From Streptosporangiaceae bacterium (GTDB lineage Bacteria; Actinomycetota; Actinomycetes; Streptosporangiales; Streptosporangiaceae): DNA of 6,874 bases. Below the pieces are notes generated by a model. It made no database searches. It was not told the origin of the DNA and worked only from the letters and a program-made list of their open reading frames with translations. Made by a program: the position numbers and the translations under genes. Where the stretch lies: contig JASHQP010000732.1 of the NCBI GenBank assembly GCA_030039095.1, positions 1 through 6,874 of the forward strand. Direction: 5' to 3'. This document shows, piece after piece, positions 1 to 5,026 of the stretch; within the stretch, counting starts at the first letter, position 1, and the number at the start of each line of letters is the position of its first letter.

Positions 1-351
1 TGCGCGATGCGTTACCGCGAGCTCGTGGCCGCGAGCACCGCCCGCGGCCGGCTGGCCGGCCTGGCCCGGGCCGCCGAGGGCGGCGAGGACTGGGCGGTGG
101 TCGAGGAGTCCGGCGATCCAGCGCGCGCGCCCTACCTGCCGTACCACCGGGTGGAAGCCCACGTTCCCAGCGGGCGGTCGCTGGTCATCTCGATCGAGCC
201 GGACGAGGAGCTGCGCGCGGTCTGGCGGCTCGCCGAGGGGGAACTCGACCTGGCCACCGGCCGGCTCGCGGTCGGCGCGGAGATCGGCAGCTACGGAAGC
301 GCCACCGAACTCGACGACGCGCTGGCACGCGCCCGCCTGCGGCCGGGCTGA
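1..351 (+). CDS. Unrecognised protein, probably 5'-truncated by the window edge
   Basis: I do not recognise this protein. The frame is open from the first base of the window, so the ATG at position 7 may be an internal methionine and the gene may begin upstream. From that ATG it would be 114 residues and end at TGA 349-351. Third codon positions are strongly G/C, which supports real coding. The product looks soluble, with no membrane segment, signal peptide or Cys cluster. It is rich in Asp and Glu, with an Ala/Arg-rich N-terminal helix, a probable beta-rich middle (around 'VVEESGD' and 'LVISIEPDEEL') and a C-terminal helix. It does not resemble the Nit1C nitrilase or the small MSMEG_0570 and MSMEG_0572 proteins as I remember them. 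A 133-nt gap with a hairpin separates it from the radical SAM gene, so it may not be co-transcribed. Confidence 0.55.
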   Translation, partial: CAMRYRELVAASTARGRLAGLARAAEGGEDWAVVEESGDPARAPYLPYHRVEAHVPSGRSLVISIEPDEELRAVWRLAEGELDLATGRLAVGAEIGSYGSATELDDALARARLRPG

Positions 352-366
352 TCAGCAAATCTTCGC

Positions 367-382
367 CCGGGGGTTGCCCCGG
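367..382 (+). terminator. GC hairpin after the first gene, possible weak terminator
   Basis: There is a perfect 6-bp stem, CCGGGG (367-372) with CCCCGG (377-382), around a GTTG loop. It starts 16 nt after the stop codon at 349-351. No T-run follows, so it is not a canonical intrinsic terminator, although U-less hairpins have been proposed to terminate in actinobacteria. It could equally be an mRNA-stabilising structure or chance in GC-rich DNA. Confidence 0.3.
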
Positions 383-394
383 CGCAGCCTGAAG

Positions 395-423
395 GTTTAT
401 CAAGGATGGTAAACGCCTATATC
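395..423 (+). promoter_or_regulatory. Candidate promoter and operator-like inverted repeat upstream of nitD-like gene
   Basis: An inverted repeat, GTTTATC (395-401), 6-nt spacer, GGTAAAC (408-414), matches in 6 of 7 arm positions. It lies in one of the few AT-richer patches of the window. Just downstream, TATATC (418-423) is a 4/6 match to a -10 box. TTTATC (396-401) sits 16 nt upstream as a poor -35. If it is used, transcription would start near 430, giving a leader of about 55 nt. A regulator bound to the repeat would overlap the -35 region and block the promoter. The spacing and position favour a function, but both boxes are weak. Confidence 0.35.
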
Positions 424-484
424 GCATGACGAAGGCCGCGCCGGATGAGCCGACGGCAGTCCGGCGCGGACGAAGAGAGGGGCT

Positions 485-1732
485 ATGGATTCCTCCTCGG
501 CCCACGGGGCTCTGCGGCAACACGGCCCAGGGGCCTCGCGAGGACAGCCTGGTGGCCGGGTGAAACCAGAGCCTGCGGGCGGTGACCAGCCTGTCCCCCC
601 GGCTCCCGGCATCCCCGCTGGGCTCGCGCACCTCATCGCCGAACTCCAGGGACATGGCCTGCGCACCGAGGTGCCGATGGAGCGGCGGCAGGGCGGTGCC
701 GGGCCCGCCGACGCCGGCATGCTGTGGATCGACGGCATCGCCGCCACGGTGCCGACCAGTTCGGATTACGCGAAGACGTCTCCCTACACCTTGCGGGCCG
801 AGGATGACGGATGGGGCATCTACCGCGACGACCGCAGGCTCGCGTCGGCGCAGCCGCTGCGGCGTCCCCGCTACTACGACCTGCAGACGGCCGACGGGAT
901 CCCGTACTGGAAGATCGCCCTGCTGCACCTGGACTCGCTGGCCAGCACGGTCATCCAGACGTGCGCCTACTGGGGCAACGCCGACCAGTGCGCGTTCTGC
1001 GGCATCGGGGTGACGCTCGCCAACGGCCGCACGATCGCCAGGAAGACCCCGGAGATGCTGGCCGAGGTCGCGGTCGCGGCCAGGGATCTCGACGGCGCCG
1101 TCGACGCGACCCTCACCACCGGGACGACGGCGACCCCGGACAAGGGGGCCCTGTACGTGGCGCGCTGTGGCCAGGCGGTCCGCGAGCGGGCGGGCCTGCC
1201 GGTCGAGGTTCAGTTCGAGCCGCCCGCCGACCTCGACGTCATCGACCAGGTGGCGGGCCTCGGGATCAACTCCGTTGGCATTCACGTCGAGTCCTTCGAC
1301 CCAGCGGTGCTGGCGCGCGTCGCACCGGCCAAGGCCCGCACCGGCATCGACGGATATTTCCGGGCCTGGGAGCGCGCCGTCGCGGCATTCGGCGCCGGGC
1401 AGGTCTCCACGTACGTGATCCTCGGCATGGGTGAGGATCCGGACCTCACGGTCGCGGGCTGCCGCCGGGCGATCGACATCGGCGTGTACCCGTTCGTGGT
1501 GCCGCTCCGCCCGACCGTCGGCAGCCTGATGGAGGATCTGGCCGCGCCGTCACCCGGCTACACCGAATCGATCTACCGCCGTGTCGCGCCTTACCTGGCC
1601 GCCCGCGGCCTTGGCGCCCATCGTGTGGCGGCGGGCTGTGCCCGCTGCCAGGCCTGCTCGGCGATGAGCCTGCTGGAAGGGGGCGGTGACACCGATGAGC
1701 GCACCTACCTCCCGCTCGTTGGCAGCGGCTAG
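485..1732 (+). CDS. nitD: Radical SAM protein, MSMEG_0568/Sll0785 family (Nit1C NitD-like)
   Basis: This is a predicted cytoplasmic radical SAM enzyme of 415 residues from the ATG. It belongs to the family found next to a nitrilase in Nit1C clusters, where its reaction is not established to my knowledge. The cluster Cys residues are C160, C169 and C172, a CX8CX2C spacing instead of the usual CX3CX2C. Upstream is 'YYDLQTADGIPYWKIALLH' (130-148), which matches the family as I remember it, followed by 'GRTIARKTPE' (181-190) and 'TTGTT' (211-215). A glycine-rich 'ILGMGEDP' (312-319) may contact SAM. 'PFVVPLRP' (336-343) and a C-terminal CX2CX2C (C385, C388, C391) are further family features; the latter may bind a second cluster or metal. 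The start is uncertain. The purine run at 475-482 is only 2 nt from the ATG, and about 40 N-terminal residues are Gly/Pro/Ser-rich and not family-like. A GTG at 560 is an alternative. It overlaps the next gene by 38 nt. Confidence 0.87.
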   Translation: MDSSSAHGALRQHGPGASRGQPGGRVKPEPAGGDQPVPPAPGIPAGLAHLIAELQGHGLRTEVPMERRQGGAGPADAGMLWIDGIAATVPTSSDYAKTSPYTLRAEDDGWGIYRDDRRLASAQPLRRPRYYDLQTADGIPYWKIALLHLDSLASTVIQTCAYWGNADQCAFCGIGVTLANGRTIARKTPEMLAEVAVAARDLDGAVDATLTTGTTATPDKGALYVARCGQAVRERAGLPVEVQFEPPADLDVIDQVAGLGINSVGIHVESFDPAVLARVAPAKARTGIDGYFRAWERAVAAFGAGQVSTYVILGMGEDPDLTVAGCRRAIDIGVYPFVVPLRPTVGSLMEDLAAPSPGYTESIYRRVAPYLAARGLGAHRVAAGCARCQACSAMSLLEGGGDTDERTYLPLVGSG

Positions 1733-2231
1733 CCGGCCGGCCGACGCGGCGTGCCTGGCCTGCCGGCCCGTGGGCTCGGCGGCCGAGCGCTCCGCCCATT
1801 TCCGGATCCGGCACCAGGTGTTCGTGACCGAGCAGGGCCTGTTCCGCTCCGGGCGAGGCCTGGCCGGCGACGACCGCGATGCCCATGACGACGACCCGGC
1901 GACCATCCATGTGGTCGGCCTGGTGGACGGGGTCGCCGCGGGGACCGTGCGGCTGTACCCGCTCGGATCGCCGGGCCGATGGAAGGGCGACCGGCTGGCG
2001 GTTCTGCCCGAGCACCGCCGGGCCGGCCTCGGCGCGCCGCTGGTGCGCTTCGCGGTCGCCGAGGCCGGAGCAAGGGGCGGCCAGGAGATGGAGGCGTACA
2101 TCCAGCCGGCCAACGTGGCGTTCTTCGAATGGCTCGGCTGGCGGCGTGCGGGCGGGATCGTGGAATACGCCGGGATAGGGCACCAGCGCATGGTGACTCC
2201 GCTGGCCGGTCTGCCGGGGCGGCCGTCCTAG
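1695..2231 (+). CDS. nitE: GNAT-family N-acetyltransferase, MSMEG_0567/Sll0786 type (Nit1C NitE-like)
   Basis: This is a predicted cytoplasmic GNAT acyltransferase of 178 residues that would use acetyl-CoA; its substrate is unknown. The fold signatures are in order: 'FRIRHQVFVTEQGLF' (36-50), the first strand and helix common in this family; a variable acidic loop (59-68); strand 'VVGLVDGVAAGTVRLYP' (73-89); the acetyl-CoA pyrophosphate loop R-R-A-G-L-G (108-113), which fits R/QxxGxG; and the C-terminal 'IQPANVAFFEWLGWR' (136-150). I chose ATG 1695 because the purine-rich GGAAGGGGG at 1675-1683 is 11 nt away. The in-frame GTG at 1686 is only 2 nt from that run, but it would add just three residues. 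The gene begins inside the end of the radical SAM gene in another frame, so the two are probably translationally coupled. The same pairing occurs in Nit1C clusters, including Synechocystis sll0785-sll0786. Confidence 0.85.
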   Translation: MSAPTSRSLAAASRPADAACLACRPVGSAAERSAHFRIRHQVFVTEQGLFRSGRGLAGDDRDAHDDDPATIHVVGLVDGVAAGTVRLYPLGSPGRWKGDRLAVLPEHRRAGLGAPLVRFAVAEAGARGGQEMEAYIQPANVAFFEWLGWRRAGGIVEYAGIGHQRMVTPLAGLPGRPS

Positions 2232-3208
2232 TGCGCCGGGCTGGCGGCCGGCGCGGCTGGCCGCCCCAGGTTCGTGATGCTCTCCGTGCGGAGGTCGAAC
2301 GCGGTCACGGCCTGGCCGCCCGAGCTGACGCGCAGTGCACCGGTGCCATCAAGGGTTCCCACCGGGGCGGCGGCGAGCCCCCGCTCGGCAAACGCCCGCA
2401 GGCACTCGGCCTCGCGCGGCGGCGGGACGCAGAGCAAGAACGCATAGCAGGGGAAGCACATGATCCAGCGGTCCAGCGGCACCCCGTCCGGGACCGGGAG
2501 CCGGTCCAGGTCGAGGAGCACTCCGAGCCGGTTGCATTCCAGCAGCATCGCGAGCGAGCCGACCAGCCCGGCCATGCTGACATCCTTGGCCGCCGCTACC
2601 GCACCGCGGGAGGCCAGTTCGGCGAGCAGCCGGACGTCGTCGGCGAGCCGTTCACCGCGCTCGTCGAAGGAGGGGAAGAACGGGTAGTCCGCCCGCATCT
2701 GGCCGTCCAGACAGCAGGCCAGCACGAGCGTCTGGCCCGGCGCCGCGGACCGCGCGGACAGCGGCCGGTCGGCCCGGCCCAGGCCGAAAGCGGACAGCGC
2801 CGGAGGGCCATCGGTGACGGTGAGGTGGCCTCCGACCACCGGCACCCGGTAGAGCCCGGAGGCCCAGTGCATGCCCTCGAGTACCTGCCGGGCGACGTGG
2901 ACCGGGGCAGCCACGGTGTCCACCAGGGCCAGCGGCCAGGCGCCCATGGCGGCCAGGTCGTTGACGTTCGTGGTCACGGCGGCGATGCCGGCGCCGTACG
3001 GGTCGGCGGCGACGAACGACGGGAGGATCGCCTCGCCGCCCACCACGAGGCTTTCGCCGGCGCTGCGCACGACCGCTCCGTCGTCGCCGGGACCGGCCAG
3101 CCAGTCGGTGCTCTGGAAGATCTCGCTCACCATGCCGATGGCGGCCTTGCCGCGGACGCCCGGGCTGGTGCGGATCTGCTCGATCAGGTCGGGGAGGTCG
3201 ACAACCAT
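2228..3208 (-). CDS. nitF: AIR-synthase-like ATP-dependent protein, Sll0787 family (Nit1C NitF-like)
   Basis: This 326-residue protein has the PurM/ThiL/SelD/HypE fold type and is of the Sll0787 subfamily. Members of the fold use ATP to activate an oxygen (amide or acyl) or to phosphorylate; the Sll0787 substrate is unknown. N-terminal half: 'GDDGAVV' (41-47) is the metal and ATP acidic motif (D42, D43), followed by 'TTNVNDLAAMGAWPLALVD' (79-97) and 'VGGHLTVTDGP' (125-135). C-terminal half: 'AAKDVSMAGLVGSLAML' (206-222) is the second conserved Asp/Gly block (D209), and 'WIMCFPCYAFLLCVPP' (248-263) carries three Cys residues (C251, C254, C260) of uncertain role. The ATG is well supported by AAGGGG 8 nt upstream (plus-strand 3217-3222). 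The tail after about 314 is Ala/Pro-rich and probably disordered. The gene converges on nitE with overlapping stops and diverges from comA. In typical Nit1C clusters it runs in the same direction as nitD and nitE, so its inversion here is unusual. Confidence 0.85.
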   Translation of the reverse strand: MVVDLPDLIEQIRTSPGVRGKAAIGMVSEIFQSTDWLAGPGDDGAVVRSAGESLVVGGEAILPSFVAADPYGAGIAAVTTNVNDLAAMGAWPLALVDTVAAPVHVARQVLEGMHWASGLYRVPVVGGHLTVTDGPPALSAFGLGRADRPLSARSAAPGQTLVLACCLDGQMRADYPFFPSFDERGERLADDVRLLAELASRGAVAAAKDVSMAGLVGSLAMLLECNRLGVLLDLDRLPVPDGVPLDRWIMCFPCYAFLLCVPPPREAECLRAFAERGLAAAPVGTLDGTGALRVSSGGQAVTAFDLRTESITNLGRPAAPAASPAH

Positions 3209-3242
3209 TCCGCTCGCCCCTTCGGCGGCTCGGCCGTTCTTG

Positions 3243-3252
3243 CACTAAAGTG
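3243..3252. promoter_or_regulatory. Operator-like palindrome between the divergent promoters
   Basis: CACT-AA-AGTG is a 4+4 bp inverted repeat with a 2-bp centre. It overlaps the comA -35 and spacer and falls in the predicted nitF leader. A second short repeat, TAGA (3253-3256) with TCTA (3261-3264), abuts it. A factor bound here could act on both genes. The arms are short, so chance is possible. Confidence 0.25.
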
Positions 3253-3256
3253 TAGA

Positions 3257-3269
3257 GACATCTATTATA
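3257..3269 (-). promoter_or_regulatory. Minus-strand extended -10 promoter for nitF-like gene
   Basis: Read on the minus strand, the sequence is TGCTATAAT, a perfect TATAAT (plus-strand 3264-3269) with an extended-minus-10 TG one base upstream. An extended -10 can work without a good -35, and no good -35 is visible. Transcription would start near plus-strand 3257. That gives a leader of about 49 nt containing the nitF Shine-Dalgarno site. The hexamer overlaps the plus-strand -10 of comA by five bases. Confidence 0.6.
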
Positions 3270-3275
3270 GCATTT

Positions 3276-4061
3276 ATGCGGGCTCCGTCGTTCCTTGACC
3301 TGCCGGCCAGGGCGGCAAAGCCGCGCCGGACGGGCATCACGCACGTCCTGGACAGCGGCATCCCGCTCCGCGATGCCGCCGACCTGCTGGACATGTGCGG
3401 GGCCTACGTGGACGTCTGGAAACTCGGCTGGGGCATCGCCTACATCGATCCGAACCTCGAGGCGAAGCTCGACCTGCTGGCCGCGAACCAGGTGCTGGCC
3501 TCCCCGGGCGGCACGCTGCTGGAGATCTCCTGGGCCCAGGGCAGGTCGGCGGAATTCCTGGACTGGGCTCGCGCCTGCGGCTTCCCGTGCGTCGAGGTGT
3601 CGGCGGGAACCGTGCCGATCGGCCCGGCCGACAAGGCGCGGCTGATCGCCGAGGCGGCAGAGCACTTCGTGGTGCTCGCCGAGGTGGGGATGAAGGATCC
3701 CCGGGCTTCAATGCCTCCTGGCGAGTGGGCCGCCGCGGTGAGCCGTGACCTGGATGCCGGGGCGACCTGGGTCCTCGCCGAGGGGCGGGCAAGCGGGACG
3801 GTGGGCATCTACTCGGGCGACGGGGCCGTGCGCGAGGACGTCATCGCCGCGATGACCGACGCAGCAGGGACCGACTGCCTGGTCTTCGAGGCGCCGCGGG
3901 AGGAGCAGCAGACGTGGTTCGTCAGCCGGTTCGGCCCCGACGTCAACCTGGCCAACGTCCGCCCCGGCGGCGCGCTGAGCCTGGAGACGCTGCGGCTGTC
4001 GCTGCGAGCCGACACCTACGCCGCGCGGGAGGGCAGCCCTGTCGTAGCCGGAAGAGCATGA
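3276..4061 (+). CDS. comA: Phosphosulfolactate synthase (ComA/XcbB type), first step of coenzyme M synthesis
   Basis: This predicted cytoplasmic TIM-barrel enzyme of 261 residues (usual length about 250-260) would add sulfite to phosphoenolpyruvate to give (R)-phosphosulfolactate. Family blocks in order are 'FLDLPARAAKPRRTGITHV' (6-24), the start block; 'VDVWKLGWGIAYI' (45-57); 'GGTLLEISWAQG' (78-89); 'CGFPCVEVSAGTVPI' (101-115); 'VVLAEVGMKDP' (132-142); 'LAEGRASGTVGIYSGDGAVR' (167-186); and 'FEAPREEQQTWFVSRFG' (204-220), then 'DVNLANV' and 'LETLRLSLRADT'. One oddity is Ala110 in 'EVSAGT'; Bacillus YitD and archaeal ComA have SNG or SDG there. The family start block follows the ATG at once, supporting this start. 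No Shine-Dalgarno site precedes it, and a promoter ends right before it (leaderless). ComA homologues also occur in Bacillus without CoM, but the next three genes favour the bacterial CoM pathway. The last 4 nt overlap the next gene. Confidence 0.92.
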   Translation: MRAPSFLDLPARAAKPRRTGITHVLDSGIPLRDAADLLDMCGAYVDVWKLGWGIAYIDPNLEAKLDLLAANQVLASPGGTLLEISWAQGRSAEFLDWARACGFPCVEVSAGTVPIGPADKARLIAEAAEHFVVLAEVGMKDPRASMPPGEWAAAVSRDLDAGATWVLAEGRASGTVGIYSGDGAVREDVIAAMTDAAGTDCLVFEAPREEQQTWFVSRFGPDVNLANVRPGGALSLETLRLSLRADTYAAREGSPVVAGRA

Positions 4062-5026
4062 CCAGGCCGACCGTGAACCTCGTTCCGGCCAGGTACCGCA
4101 ACGTCAGCGTCGCCAGCGTGCCGGTACCCCTGGCCGAGGACAGCCTGCGCGCGCACTTTACCGGCAGGCCGGCGTACCGGCACACGCGCTACATCGTCGT
4201 CCAGCGGGCCGGGGCCACCGGCGAGGGGGAGCCCGCCGCCCTCGTGGAGGTCACCAAGCGCTCGGCCGCGCCGCTGTTCTCCGAGATCGCGGCCGTCGAG
4301 ATGATGGCGCGGCCCGACGAGACGGTGTTCGTCGAGGAGCCGGCGGCGGATACCGGCATACCCACGGTCCTTGGCCGGATCGCCGCGCAGCGCGCTCCGG
4401 GCGCCCGGTGCGTGATCGTGCGCGGGCGTTACGGCCACGTGGGGTTCATCGCCGACCCGGCACCGGTCAGGATCCGGGTGGTCGAGGTGGTGCCACCGCG
4501 GCCCGCCAAGCTGGTCGACCAGGCGAGCCGGGTGCTCGAGCTGGCCGAGGACCTCCCGCCGGTCGAGCTCGCGCCCGAGCTCACGGACCTCGCCGCGCTC
4601 GCGGGCAGCTCGCCGGCCGCCCACTACCTGTTCCCCTGCCGTGCTGGGGCCGGGACGGGGGCCGCCCAGGCCAGGGACGCCCAGGCCAGGGACGCCATGG
4701 CCGGGGACGCCATGGTTTCCTACCTCGACGAGATCCCGCCGCGGGCCGACTGGACCCTCGTGGGCTGCGCTCGCTCCCGCGCCATCCACGACTGGTTCTA
4801 TGACGGCGAGGCCCCGGTCGTGGATATCTGCCCGCGAAACCTGGCCCGGTCCGCCGCGGCGGGGCGAGCGGGCCCGGTCCTCACCAAGTGCTGCCTGCTC
4901 GAGGAGAAGGTCCTGGTCGAGGACGGGCTGGTGGTCGTCCCGTGGGGCGCCAGCCTGGACCAGGTCAGGGAGGGGCTGGCCCGGGCCGTCGAGATCGCGC
5001 CCGGCGACCGCGAGGGCTCGCGATGA
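4058..5026 (+). CDS. Unrecognised Cys-rich protein in CoM operon, candidate for the XcbD (decarboxylation) role
   Basis: I do not recognise a domain in this 322-residue soluble protein. Its ATG overlaps the comA stop as ATGA, which fixes the start; the frame also stays open further upstream inside comA. No signal peptide or membrane segment is visible. The N-terminal half is alpha/beta with 'ALVEVTKRSAAPLFSEIAAV' (61-80) and 'VIVRGRYGHVGFIADP' (119-134). The C-terminal half has many potential catalytic or metal ligands: 'HYLFPCRAG' (189-197, C194), 'VGCARSRAIHDWFYDG' (235-250, C237 and H244), 'VVDICPRNL' (254-262, C258) and 'LTKCCLLEEKVLVEDG' (275-290, C278 and C279). Residues 203-219 are a low-complexity repeat insert. 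In the Xanthobacter CoM pathway the gene not explained by the sulfite-adding, lyase and PLP steps is xcbD. Position and elimination suggest sulfoacrylate decarboxylation here, but no motif proves it. Confidence 0.75.
   Translation: MTRPTVNLVPARYRNVSVASVPVPLAEDSLRAHFTGRPAYRHTRYIVVQRAGATGEGEPAALVEVTKRSAAPLFSEIAAVEMMARPDETVFVEEPAADTGIPTVLGRIAAQRAPGARCVIVRGRYGHVGFIADPAPVRIRVVEVVPPRPAKLVDQASRVLELAEDLPPVELAPELTDLAALAGSSPAAHYLFPCRAGAGTGAAQARDAQARDAMAGDAMVSYLDEIPPRADWTLVGCARSRAIHDWFYDGEAPVVDICPRNLARSAAAGRAGPVLTKCCLLEEKVLVEDGLVVVPWGASLDQVREGLARAVEIAPGDREGSR
4664..4715 (+). repeat. In-frame 15-bp tandem repeat, about 3.5 copies
   Basis: Two identical 15-bp units (4664-4678 and 4679-4693), a third diverged unit (4694-4708) and a half unit (4709-4715) lie in tandem. 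They encode AQARD, AQARD, AMAGD, AM. The 15-bp unit keeps the reading frame, so copy number can change without breaking the gene. It probably forms a loop between the C194 block and the 'SYLDEIPP' block. Replication slippage is the likely origin. Confidence 0.85.

Larger units (their letters stand above)
3240..3276 (+). promoter_or_regulatory. Sigma-70-type promoter for the comA operon, leaderless start
   Basis: The -35 candidate is TTGCAC (3240-3245, 3/6 match). A 17-nt spacer leads to TATTAT (3263-3268, 5/6 match to the -10). The expected start of transcription is 3275 or 3276, on or next to the A of the comA ATG (3276-3278). No Shine-Dalgarno site lies in the AT-rich sequence before that ATG. 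Together these suggest a leaderless transcript, which is common in actinobacteria. It is the strongest promoter-like sequence in the window. Confidence 0.6.

Noticed and set aside
352..484. A small extra gene starting at the ATG at 426
   Set aside because: The reading frame has no ribosome site or family-like composition and runs into the radical SAM gene in another frame; the gap is better explained as a control region.
185..1285. Minus-strand open frame of 366 codons
   Set aside because: It runs opposite the first gene and the radical SAM gene and crosses their intergenic region. Composition is Arg/Gly/Pro-rich, as expected of out-of-frame GC-rich DNA.
1979..3298. Plus-strand open frame of 439 codons
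   Set aside because: It overlaps both nitE and the antisense of nitF. The product is Arg/Gly/His-rich without domain features, while the minus-strand frame has PurM-like motifs and a good Shine-Dalgarno site.
2652..3665. Minus-strand open frame of 337 codons spanning the divergent promoter
   Set aside because: It would cover both the start of comA and nitF in the wrong frame and has no motif. Both real genes there are well supported.
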